Positions 34,881 through 42,469 of a stretch of 45,110 bases of DNA are shown here, in pieces. Under the pieces are notes generated by a model. It was given only the letters and a program-made list of their open reading frames with translations, searched no databases and was not told the DNA's origin. The stretch's first letter is position 1. Each line of letters opens with the position of its first letter. The DNA comes from Paracoccaceae bacterium (GTDB lineage Bacteria; Pseudomonadota; Alphaproteobacteria; Rhodobacterales; Rhodobacteraceae). The DNA is taken from positions 1-45,110 of the forward strand of contig CANIKY010000010.1 of assembly GCA_947468085.1 (NCBI GenBank), in the 5' to 3' direction. A program made the translations under genes and the position numbers.

Positions 34881-34933
34881 CTGTCGGCCAACCACTGGGT
34901 TTGGGTGGGGTGTGAGGTGCGGTTGGCCGACAG
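34881..34933. repeat. 13-bp perfect inverted repeat around a G-rich loop
   Basis: CTGTCGGCCAACC (34881-34893) and GGTTGGCCGACAG (34921-34933) are perfect complements; the 27-base loop includes GGGTTTGGGTGGGGTG. The element sits in the 295-base divergent gap between the NDUFS4-like gene and uvrB. No T-run follows. It could be an RNA leader structure, a DNA cruciform or a two-layer G-quadruplex held by a stem. The rest of the gap shows nothing else except the LexA-like site. Confidence 0.7.
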
Positions 34934-35074
34934 GGATTGCTGCTTGCAGGGTCATCTTGGCCTGAACGCAGGGCAGTTTCAACCGCCGATAAGGGGCCTC
35001 CTTGCGGCTTTTGCGTAAAGTTACAGGTGTTTTCTTAACGATTGCGCAACGAAGCCGCCCTGCCCCTTTAACGG

Positions 35075-35089
35075 GAACAAAATCAGAAT
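35075..35089 (+). promoter_or_regulatory. LexA (SOS) box candidate for uvrB
   Basis: GAACAAAATCAGAAT reads GAAC-N7-GAAT, one base from the alphaproteobacterial LexA box GAAC-N7-GAAC (GTTC-N7-GTTC on the other strand). It is 26 bases before the uvrB start codon. Position and gene function fit; no promoter elements can be fixed with confidence. Confidence 0.5.
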
Positions 35090-35114
35090 AGATTGGGACG
35101 TGAAGGGAATCACC

Positions 35115-37292
35115 ATGCCCCACAACAACGACAACGCACTTGCCACCCGCCCCGAGGTTCTGACCCGCCCCAAACTGGAAGGCGGGAGGCGCTTTGTCAT
35201 GCATACGCCGTTTCAACCGGCGGGCGACCAGCCCAAAGCGATTGCCGAACTGTCAGCGGGCGTTCTGGCGGGCGACCATGATCAGGTTTTGCTTGGCGCC
35301 ACCGGTACGGGCAAGACCTTTACAATGGCCAAGGTGATCGAACAAACCCAACGTCCGGCCATCATCTTGGCCCCGAACAAAACCCTTGCAGCCCAGCTTT
35401 ACACTGAATTCAAAGGCTTTTTCCCCGAAAACGCCGTGGAATATTTCGTCAGCTACTACGACTACTTTCAGCCCGAAGCCTATGTGGCCCGCACCGACAC
35501 CTATATTGAAAAAGAATCGCAGATCAACGAGCAGATCGACCGGATGCGCCACTCGGCCACCCGCGCGCTGCTGGAACGCGACGATGTGATCATCATCGCG
35601 TCGGTGTCGTGCATCTACGGCATCGGCTCGGTCGAAACCTATTCGGCGATGACGCAAGATTTGATCGTGGGGCAAAGCTACGATCCGCGCAAGATGATCG
35701 CCGAGCTTGTCACCCAAGCCTACCGGCGCAACGAAATGGCCTTTATGCGCGGATCGTTTCGGGTGCGCGGCGATACGATCGAACTGTGGCCCGCCCACTT
35801 GGAAGACCGCGCCTGGCGCTTTTCTTTCTTTGGCGAGGATTTGGAATCGATCACGGAATTTGACCCTTTGACAGGGGCAAAAACAGATGTTTTCAAGCAA
35901 ATTCGCGTCTATGCCAATTCGCACTACGTCACCCCACGCCCCACGCTGCAACAGGCGGTGAAGGGGATAAAGTTTGAACTGCAACAAACCCTTGATCGGT
36001 TTGTCACCGAAGGCAAACTGCTGGAAGCCCAGCGTCTGGAACAGCGCACCAATTTCGATGTCGAGATGATCGAGGCGACGGGGGCCTGTGCGGGCATCGA
36101 AAACTACTCACGCTATTTGACCGGCCGCGCCCCGGGCGAGCCGCCACCCACGTTGTTTGAATTCATCCCCGACAATGCCATTGTGTTTGCCGACGAATCC
36201 CACGTTTCTGTGCCGCAGATCGGCGGCATGTACAAAGGCGACTTTCGCCGCAAGATGACCTTGGCCGAACACGGCTTTCGCCTGCCCTCTTGCATGGACA
36301 ACCGCCCCTTGAAGTTCGAGGAATGGGACGCGATGCGCCCGCAATCGGTGTTTGTGTCAGCCACACCCTCGGCTTGGGAGTTGGAACAAGCGGGGGGGGC
36401 CTTTGTCGAGCAGGTGATCCGCCCAACAGGCTTGGTGGACCCGATGGTCGAAATTCGCCCCGTCGAAATGCAGGTCGACGACCTGCTGGACGAGGTGCGC
36501 AAGGTGTCTTTGCGCGGGATGCGCACCTTGGTGACCACACTGACCAAGCGCATGGCCGAAGATTTGACCGATTATATGCACGAACAAGGCATTCGCATCC
36601 GCTATATGCATTCTGACATCGACACCTTGGAACGCATTGAAATCCTGCGGGATTTACGGCTGGGGGCGTTTGATGTTCTGGTCGGGATCAACCTGTTGCG
36701 CGAAGGATTAGACATTCCCGAATGCGGGCTGGTGGCGATTTTGGATGCGGATAAGGAAGGGTTCTTACGTTCGGAAACCTCACTGATCCAGACCATCGGG
36801 CGCGCGGCGCGCAATGTGGAAGGTCGGGTGATCATGTATGCCGACCGGATCACAGGGTCGATGGAGCGCGCCCTTTCGGAAACCGACCGGCGGCGCGCCA
36901 AACAGGTCGCTTACAACGTCGAACATGGCATCACCCCCCATACGGTCCAGAAGAATGTCGAAGATGTGCTGCATGGCCTATGGCAAGGCGACACAGATCA
37001 ATCCCGCATCACCGCCAAGGTCGATAAATCCCATGTCGGCCAAAACCTCGCCGCGCATTTGGACGCGATGCGCCAGCAAATGCGTAAAGCGGCCGAGAAT
37101 TTGGAATTCGAAGAAGCTGCCCGCCTAAGGGATGAGGTCAAGCGGCTTGAGGCCGTGGAACTCGCCGTGGCCGATGACCCCTTGGCCCGCCAAAGCGTGA
37201 TCGAAGAGGCGGTGGCAGAGGCTGTTTCCAAATCTGGCCGCTCAACCGGTGGCCGCGCAGGCCAGCGTGGCGGCAAGGCCCGGCGCAGATAG
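35115..37292 (+). CDS. uvrB: UvrABC excinuclease subunit B
   Basis: The damage-verifying helicase-like subunit, 725 residues. Walker A GATGTGKT at 61-68, the beta-hairpin YYDYFQPEAYVARTDTYIEKE near 110-130, helicase motif FADESHV, and motif VI QTIGRAARN. The C-terminal UVR motif (about 645-680; MRKAAENLEFEEAARLRDEVK) binds UvrC. It ends with a basic GGRAGQRGGKARRR tail. ATG 35115 has AAGGGA seven bases upstream; an in-frame GTG at 35100 is less likely. uvrC lies 5 kb upstream. Confidence 0.97.
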   Translation: MPHNNDNALATRPEVLTRPKLEGGRRFVMHTPFQPAGDQPKAIAELSAGVLAGDHDQVLLGATGTGKTFTMAKVIEQTQRPAIILAPNKTLAAQLYTEFKGFFPENAVEYFVSYYDYFQPEAYVARTDTYIEKESQINEQIDRMRHSATRALLERDDVIIIASVSCIYGIGSVETYSAMTQDLIVGQSYDPRKMIAELVTQAYRRNEMAFMRGSFRVRGDTIELWPAHLEDRAWRFSFFGEDLESITEFDPLTGAKTDVFKQIRVYANSHYVTPRPTLQQAVKGIKFELQQTLDRFVTEGKLLEAQRLEQRTNFDVEMIEATGACAGIENYSRYLTGRAPGEPPPTLFEFIPDNAIVFADESHVSVPQIGGMYKGDFRRKMTLAEHGFRLPSCMDNRPLKFEEWDAMRPQSVFVSATPSAWELEQAGGAFVEQVIRPTGLVDPMVEIRPVEMQVDDLLDEVRKVSLRGMRTLVTTLTKRMAEDLTDYMHEQGIRIRYMHSDIDTLERIEILRDLRLGAFDVLVGINLLREGLDIPECGLVAILDADKEGFLRSETSLIQTIGRAARNVEGRVIMYADRITGSMERALSETDRRRAKQVAYNVEHGITPHTVQKNVEDVLHGLWQGDTDQSRITAKVDKSHVGQNLAAHLDAMRQQMRKAAENLEFEEAARLRDEVKRLEAVELAVADDPLARQSVIEEAVAEAVSKSGRSTGGRAGQRGGKARRR

Positions 37293-37359
37293 CCGCGCCA
37301 AAACCCTTGATGCCCGCCGTACCGCGTGATGAATAACCCCAAACCTGTGAGAGACAGCC

Positions 37360-37548
37360 ATGGCCCCGCGCAAACCCTTTCTAGACGCCAAACACCCGAT
37401 GTTCGCCAAAGCTTGGGTCCGCTGGGCTTGCACCTTAGCTCCCTTGGCTTGGGCTGGGGTTGAGCTTTGGAACGGCGATCCGATGTGGGCGATATTGTTC
37501 GGCGCGGCAGGGGTGTATGCGGGCTACACGCTTATTTACAACCGATAA
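37360..37548 (+). CDS. Small membrane protein, unknown function
   Basis: A 62-residue protein with a basic N-terminus (MAPRKPFLDAKHPMF) and one or two hydrophobic stretches, WVRWACTLAPLAWAGVELW (20-38) and MWAILFGAAGVYAGYTLIY (42-60). GAGAG precedes the ATG. Hypothetical; not recognised. Its last 17 bases overlap the end of the converging lipoprotein gene. Confidence 0.72.
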   Translation: MAPRKPFLDAKHPMFAKAWVRWACTLAPLAWAGVELWNGDPMWAILFGAAGVYAGYTLIYNR

Positions 37549-37819
37549 GCTGGCCGTTGATCGCGCCACTATCGCCGCGCTTCACGTGCACTTTGCATCC
37601 TGTGACTTGTTCCACCGCGGCCAACATGGTTTCTTCGACACGCAGGCGATCGTCCCGCCCGACCCAACCATAGCGGACGATTTCAAAGTAATTCCCTTTC
37701 CGCCAAAGGGTGAAATCGCGGCCGTCCAGCCGGATGCTGACCGATTGCGCCCCCATCATCCGCGGCGATGGAGAGTTGGCACAGGCGCCCAGCAGGAAAA
37801 TAATCAAAATCCATCTCAT
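37532..37819 (-). CDS. Small putative lipoprotein, unknown function
   Basis: A 95-residue protein with a lipoprotein signal MRWILIIFLLGAC (lipobox LGAC, cysteine 13), then about 80 polar residues including KGNYFEIVRYGWVGRDDRLRVEETM and two cysteines near the end (CKVHVKRG ... IGCK). No family recognised. The ATG at 37819 is chosen because it gives a clean signal peptide. A CtrA-type box lies 23 bases before it. It shares 17 bases tail-to-tail with the preceding gene. Confidence 0.72.
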   Translation of the reverse strand: MRWILIIFLLGACANSPSPRMMGAQSVSIRLDGRDFTLWRKGNYFEIVRYGWVGRDDRLRVEETMLAAVEQVTGCKVHVKRGDSGAINGQLIGCK

Positions 37820-37841
37820 GCCCTGACATTTCCACAACCAA

Positions 37842-37857
37842 ATTAATTTTCAGTTAA
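37842..37857. promoter_or_regulatory. CtrA-type box
   Basis: TTAATTTTCAGTTAAC matches TTAA-N7-TTAAC, the full CtrA consensus known from Caulobacter. It is 23 bases upstream of the lipoprotein start (minus strand) and 108 bases upstream of the thuA-like gene. CtrA is present in Rhodobacterales as a regulator of motility and gene-transfer agents. Regulation is inferred from the sequence only. Confidence 0.45.
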
Positions 37858-37964
37858 CGCTCCTCCCCTCCACCCCCTTCTGGTACAAGACCGCCAACCT
37901 GTGGCATAATTACCCAACGCTGCGCCTGCCCTTCGGCCACAGCACCCAAAAAAAAGAGGAAGCC

Positions 37965-38750
37965 ATGACGATTCGCGTGACTGTTTGGGGCGAAAACGTC
38001 CACGAACAAAAGAACAAAGCCGTGGCAGACGTCTATCCCAAAGCCATCCACGGCACGATCGCTGCAGCCCTAAACGCCGACCCCGCCATCACGGCCACGA
38101 CCGTTACCTTGCAAGACGCCGAGCATGGCCTGACGGCGGAAAAGATCGCGCAAACCGATGTGCTGATCTGGTGGGGCCATGCGGCCCACGGCGCGGTAGA
38201 TGACAAGATTGTCGAACGTGTCACCGATGCAGTTTGGGGCGGCATGGGGGTGATCTTCCTGCATTCGGCCCATTTTTCCAAACCTTTCAAACGCTTGATG
38301 GGCGCGCCCTGCAACCTGACATGGCGCGAAGCGGGCGAGCGTGAGCGTCTTTGGGTCACCTCGCGCCAGCATCCCATTGCCCAAGGGTTGCCAGACCATT
38401 TCGAACTGGAAACCGAAGAGATGTACGGCGAGCCCTTTGGCGTGCCCGAACCTTTGGAAACTATATTTATTTCTTGGTTCCAAGGCGGCGAAGTGTTCCG
38501 GTCAGGCCTGACCTATCGGCGCGGGGCGGGGAATATCTTTTACTTCCGCCCGGGCCATGAAACCTATCCGACCTATCACGACAGCACCGTGCAAAAAGTG
38601 ATCTCGAATGCGGTCAAATGGGCCTATAATCCCCAACCGCGCATCCTGAACCCCAATGACGCGCCCAACACGTCGATTGACATCGCACTGGAACCCTTGG
38701 TCGAACGCGGGCCACGCCTCCACCATGATGGCGAAGAGGGGTTGCGCTGA
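37965..38750 (+). CDS. ThuA-like domain protein
   Basis: A 261-residue protein of the trehalose-utilisation ThuA family (glutamine-amidotransferase-like fold): IRVTVWGENVHEQ start, DVLIWWGHAAHGAVDD, GMGVIFLHSAHFSKPFKRLMG, and FRPGHETYPTYHD. ThuA proteins of rhizobia act in disaccharide oxidation. GAGGA precedes the ATG. The next gene, a Gfo/Idh/MocA oxidoreductase, overlaps its stop by one base, the partnership common for ThuA. No sugar transporter is next to them, so the substrate is unknown. Confidence 0.9.
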   Translation: MTIRVTVWGENVHEQKNKAVADVYPKAIHGTIAAALNADPAITATTVTLQDAEHGLTAEKIAQTDVLIWWGHAAHGAVDDKIVERVTDAVWGGMGVIFLHSAHFSKPFKRLMGAPCNLTWREAGERERLWVTSRQHPIAQGLPDHFELETEEMYGEPFGVPEPLETIFISWFQGGEVFRSGLTYRRGAGNIFYFRPGHETYPTYHDSTVQKVISNAVKWAYNPQPRILNPNDAPNTSIDIALEPLVERGPRLHHDGEEGLR

Positions 38751-39805
38751 TGGTAAAGCCCCTACGCATCCTGATCCTTGGCACGGGCGGCATGGCCGCC
38801 AACCATGCGGAACATTTCGCCAAAATCGAAGGTGTCACCCTAGTGGCCGGGGTAGATACGCGGCCCGACCTTCTGCAGGCGTTCTGCGCCAAACACAAGA
38901 TCGCCAAAAGCTTTGCCAGCCTAGAGGACGCTTTGGCTTGGGGCGAATTTGATGCGGTAACCAATGTCACACCCGATGCAGCCCACTACGCCACCACAAT
39001 GCCAGTGCTGGCAGCGGGTAAGCATATCTTGTGCGAAAAACCCCTCGCCACCTCAGAGGCGCAGGCGCAGGCCATGGCCGATGCGGCGGCAGCGGCCGGC
39101 GTCGTTAACATGGTCAACCTTAGCTATCGCAACGTAGCGGCCTTGCAAAAGGCAGCCCAGATGGTAGCGGCGGGTGCAATTGGCGAGGTGCGGCATTTTG
39201 AGGCGTCTTATTTGCAGTCTTGGCTGACCCAACCCGCGTGGGGCCATTGGGACCGCGAAAGCCAATGGCTGTGGCGGCTGTCAACCCAGCACGGATCAAA
39301 GGGCGTTTTGGGCGATGTGGGCATCCATATCCTTGATTTTGCCACGTTTGTAGCGGGGCAGCAGGTCGCAGAAATCTCGGCCCGACTGGCGACCTTTGCC
39401 AAGGCCCCCGGTGACAAGATTGGCGAGTATCCGCTGGACGCCAATGATAGCATGGCTGTGCACCTGCGTCTGGCCAATGGCGCCTTGGGCACAGTGGGCG
39501 CAACGCGCTTTGCCAGCGGGCACCTGAACGACCTGCGCCTGCGGATTTATGGCACCACAGGCGGGCTAGAAGTGGCGTGGGAACGCAACACCTCCTCACT
39601 GCGCGCCTGTTTAGAGGATCTGGAAAGCGCCAATTGGACCACGGTGGAGTGCCCTGTTCTGGGCACGATCTATGAACGTTTCATCGCAGCCATTCGTGGG
39701 GAAGGTGTGGCTGATCCTGATTTTGCGCGCGGTGCGGCCTTGCAAAAGATGCTTGATCGGGCCGAGCAATCCGCAGCGCAAGGCGGTGTCAGCCTGACAG
39801 TTTAA
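38750..39805 (+). CDS. Gfo/Idh/MocA family oxidoreductase
   Basis: A 351-residue NAD(P)-dependent sugar or inositol dehydrogenase: Rossmann motif LGTGGMAANHAEHFA (10-24), the E96-K97-P98 signature in CEKPLAT, and a C-terminal substrate domain with HLNDLRLRIYGTTGGLE. The likely catalytic D-H pair is in GDVGIHILDFATF. It is translationally coupled to the ThuA-like gene (TGATG) and probably acts on the same carbohydrate. Specific substrate cannot be read from sequence. Confidence 0.93.
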   Translation: MVKPLRILILGTGGMAANHAEHFAKIEGVTLVAGVDTRPDLLQAFCAKHKIAKSFASLEDALAWGEFDAVTNVTPDAAHYATTMPVLAAGKHILCEKPLATSEAQAQAMADAAAAAGVVNMVNLSYRNVAALQKAAQMVAAGAIGEVRHFEASYLQSWLTQPAWGHWDRESQWLWRLSTQHGSKGVLGDVGIHILDFATFVAGQQVAEISARLATFAKAPGDKIGEYPLDANDSMAVHLRLANGALGTVGATRFASGHLNDLRLRIYGTTGGLEVAWERNTSSLRACLEDLESANWTTVECPVLGTIYERFIAAIRGEGVADPDFARGAALQKMLDRAEQSAAQGGVSLTV

Positions 39806-39849
39806 CTCGGGCAGTGCACCGCTTGCATTTCACCCATTTGGAGAGACCA

Positions 39850-40335
39850 ATGGTCAAAGCCTATTCTCGTACACAAATTTTTCTGCACTGGGCGGTTGCC
39901 CTGTTGATCCTGTTCAATCTTATTTTCAGCGATGCCATGACTGCCCTTTGGCGGCAGATCGAGCACACTGGGCCCACGCCCACAACCACCGGCGCTTGGG
40001 TGCATATTTTTGTCGGCGTTGCGGTGCTGGGTCTGGTGGCATGGCGCTTGGCGCTGCGGGTCACGCGCGGGGCGCCCCATGTGCCTGCGGGAACCCATGC
40101 GCTGCTGAAATTCGCAGGTGATGCAGGTCATATTGCACTTTACGCTTTGATGATCGCCTTGCCCGGCACGGGGCTTTTTGCGTTTTTCGGCGGGTTTGAA
40201 ACTTTGGGCGATTTGCACGGCGGAGTGCTCAAAGCGCTACTTTGGGCCTTGATCGCCCTGCATGTCGGGGCGGCGTTCTATCACCATTTGGTCTTGAAAG
40301 ACGGGCTCTTGAACCGGATGCGCAAATCCGGCTGA
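39850..40335 (+). CDS. Cytochrome b561 family protein
   Basis: A 161-residue inner-membrane di-haem protein of the bacterial b561 (CybB) type with four helices (about 9-29, 51-70, 93-115, 124-146). Candidate haem-ligand histidines are H13, H52, H94 and H138/H145. It likely shuttles electrons between quinone and periplasmic or superoxide-linked acceptors. GGAGAG stands six bases before ATG 39850. It follows the Gfo/Idh/MocA gene by 44 bases and faces a hydrolase gene. Confidence 0.93.
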   Translation: MVKAYSRTQIFLHWAVALLILFNLIFSDAMTALWRQIEHTGPTPTTTGAWVHIFVGVAVLGLVAWRLALRVTRGAPHVPAGTHALLKFAGDAGHIALYALMIALPGTGLFAFFGGFETLGDLHGGVLKALLWALIALHVGAAFYHHLVLKDGLLNRMRKSG

Positions 40336-40365
40336 TACTCAGTATGACGACCGCCGGATCGGACC

Positions 40366-40386
40366 CGATTTTTCGCAGAAAAATCG
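40366..40386. terminator. Perfect hairpin between converging genes
   Basis: CGATTTTTC-GCA-GAAAAATCG, a 9-bp perfect stem, lies in the 56-base gap between the b561 gene and the hydrolase gene. Its A/T arms give a T5 run on either strand, so it can act as a bidirectional terminator even though the runs are within the stem. Confidence 0.6.
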
Positions 40387-40391
40387 TGGCC

Positions 40392-41165
40392 CTAGGCGCC
40401 CAAGAACAGCGCGACGGTCTCGGCAAAAGCCTTTGGCTTTTCGGCGTGCAACCAATGTCCGGCACCCATCAGCTTGGCAAAGCGGGCATGGGGAAACAGC
40501 GCGCGAATGGCGTCGCGGCCTTTGGCCTGCACATAGCCGCTTTCTGATCCGGTCAAACACAGGGTCGGCCCGTCGAACTGGCCTTGGGTTTCAGGCCAGC
40601 CGATGATTTGGGGCATCGCCGCCTCTAGCGCGTCCAAATTCAACCGCCACGCGGGCAGGGTGGATTTCAGGTCCAAAGATTGCAAGAAAAACGCGCGAAG
40701 CGCGGGGTCGTCGACCTGCAACGCCAACCGCGCCTCCGCCTCGGTACGAGATGTCAGCCCCGTCAGGTCAAGCCCGCGCATCGCGGTGATGTGGCGGGTT
40801 TGGTCGTGGGCATAGGCCACGGGGGCGATATCGGCCACAACCAACCGGCGCAGCAGATGGCCTTGGGTCAGCGCCAGTTGCATGGCCGCCTTGCCCCCCA
40901 TCGAATGCCCCAACAGGTCTGCGGGGCCAAGGCTTGCCATCACCTCGGCCAGATCGCTCGCCATATCGGCATAGCTTTGGCTGGCGGCGCGAAAACTGGT
41001 GCCGTGGTTGCGCATATCCACCGCCACAACATCGCGGCCCGTGGCCAGCAGGCGCGCTATTGCCCCCCAATTGCGCGCTGACCCAAAAAGTCCATGCGCG
41101 ATCACCAAGGGCGGCTGGGTTTTTGTGTCGCGGGCAGGGTGCAAGAGTGTGGTCAGCATGGGCAT
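40392..41165 (-). CDS. Alpha/beta hydrolase (YbfF-like esterase)
   Basis: A 257-residue esterase-like enzyme: oxyanion HGLFGSARNW (24-33), DMRNHGTS (50-57), nucleophile S88 in GHSMGG, acid D112 in VADIAPVAY, and base H237 in GAGHWLHAEKP. This triad arrangement, with the acid after strand six, is as in E. coli YbfF. Natural substrate unknown. It reads away from the pseudogene at 41251 and has no partner on its strand. Confidence 0.92.
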   Translation of the reverse strand: MPMLTTLLHPARDTKTQPPLVIAHGLFGSARNWGAIARLLATGRDVVAVDMRNHGTSFRAASQSYADMASDLAEVMASLGPADLLGHSMGGKAAMQLALTQGHLLRRLVVADIAPVAYAHDQTRHITAMRGLDLTGLTSRTEAEARLALQVDDPALRAFFLQSLDLKSTLPAWRLNLDALEAAMPQIIGWPETQGQFDGPTLCLTGSESGYVQAKGRDAIRALFPHARFAKLMGAGHWLHAEKPKAFAETVALFLGA

Positions 41166-41250
41166 ACTTTACCCCGGCCGCCTTTGGCCCACCATAGGCG
41201 TTGATTGCGCGTTTTCGCCCGCGTTGAAGGCCCAAACTTGTAGGACTAAG

Positions 41251-41615
41251 ATGGGCACGATCACGATTGAAGAGATGGCCGACAGCTTGTCGGCTTTGCT
41301 CGACCAGCGACTCAAGGTGTCTGGGGACACGCTCTCATCCGCGTCCAGCGTGCCAAGGCGCGCTTACCCCAATCCGTGCACCGGGCTGCTTTGGAAGTGG
41401 CGGCGCCGCATCAGATCGCGCAAAGCCCCAAGCTGCGCCTGCAGTGAAACCACAACGCTAAGGCCTATGATTTGTGCTTTGCCCATCTGCAAGGCCTTAA
41501 CCGCGCCAAACGGCGCAAAGGCGTGATTCTTGAGACCACCGCCCGCATCGCCTTTGCGCTTCTGGCAGTCATCATTCTGTGGGTCAGCGTTTTGCATTGG
41601 CGGGGGTTTGTTTAA
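41251..41615 (+). pseudogene. Decayed small membrane-protein gene (frameshift plus in-frame stop)
   Basis: From ATG 41251 the first frame reads MGTITIEEMADSLSALLDQRLKVSG. At the GGGG run (41323-41326) coding shifts by one base to GHALIRVQRAKARLPQSVHR and continues as AAPHQIAQSPKLRLQ. A TGA at 41445-41447 interrupts, after which the same frame runs AKAYDLCFAHLQGLNRAKR and a hydrophobic end ALLAVIILWVSVLHWRGFV to TAA (41613-41615). Joined, it makes about 121 residues: a basic helical domain and a C-terminal membrane helix. I recall similar small hypothetical proteins in Rhodobacterales. The end overlaps the DUF817 gene by 32 bases. Confidence 0.7.
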
Positions 41616-42468
41616 GCCCACTTGATACCGGCTCCAAGGCGTTCCTGCTGACCAAAGACACGGTCACAAAGGCCACATACAGCAGCAAGTACCACGATCC
41701 CAACTTGCCCGACCCAGTCCAATGCCGCGTGACTTGGCCGGAATACATCCAAGTACCGGTCAAAGTGCCGATGTTCTCGGCCACCCAAAGAGCAATGCTC
41801 GAAAAGAACGCCGCCAGCACCATCGGCATCCACCTTTCCCGCTCAGCCACAACAAACCACACACGCGTGCGACCAAAAAGCAGCACCGTTGCGGCAAATA
41901 GGCCCAGACGGATGTCGGGCAGCGCATGGTGGGCAAAGAAATTTACATAGATGGCCCCTGCCAGCACAAAACTTTGCCAAAGCGGCGGATAGGGCGCAAA
42001 TCGCATCTGAAAGATGCGGATCACCCGCGCGATGTAGCTTCCAACCGAGGCATACATAAAGCCCGAAAACAGCGGCACCCCCAGCAGTTTGAACAGCCCA
42101 AGCTCCGGATAGGCCCAAGACCCCGCCCCCACTTTGAACCATTCCATCGCCGTTCCGGTCAGGTGAAACAGCACAATCACCCGCGCCTCGGCCCATGTTT
42201 CCAACTTGGCCGCCAAGAACACCGCCTGCGTTGCCAGTGCGAATAAAAACAGCGCATCGTATCGGTGCAGCGGCCAATCCGTTTGCCAAACCGCCTTGGA
42301 AACAACGATCGCCCCCAGCATCAGCCCGCCAAACAGACAGGCCCAGCCCTGCTTCAGCACGAACATAACAAACTCACCGCCCGCACCGGTCAGCAAAACG
42401 CGCGCCCGGTCCCCGAGCGCGCGTTCGAGAGTTCTGGTGCCCCGGGCCTTGGCCAAGGGCAGTTTCAT
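41584..42468 (-). CDS. DUF817 family membrane protein
   Basis: A 294-residue integral membrane protein of DUF817 (YoaT-like). Eight or so hydrophobic segments are visible, from QGWACLFGGLMLGAIVVSKAV near 40-60 to WYLLLYVAFVTVSLV near 262-276, with the conserved GTAMEWFKVGAGSWAYPE at about 107-124 and VNFFAHHALPD near 180. Function unknown. Its ATG is one base after the glyA stop on the same strand, so it is probably made from the glyA message. Confidence 0.88.
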   Translation of the reverse strand: MKLPLAKARGTRTLERALGDRARVLLTGAGGEFVMFVLKQGWACLFGGLMLGAIVVSKAVWQTDWPLHRYDALFLFALATQAVFLAAKLETWAEARVIVLFHLTGTAMEWFKVGAGSWAYPELGLFKLLGVPLFSGFMYASVGSYIARVIRIFQMRFAPYPPLWQSFVLAGAIYVNFFAHHALPDIRLGLFAATVLLFGRTRVWFVVAERERWMPMVLAAFFSSIALWVAENIGTLTGTWMYSGQVTRHWTGSGKLGSWYLLLYVAFVTVSLVSRNALEPVSSGLKQTPANAKR

Positions 42469-42469
42469 C

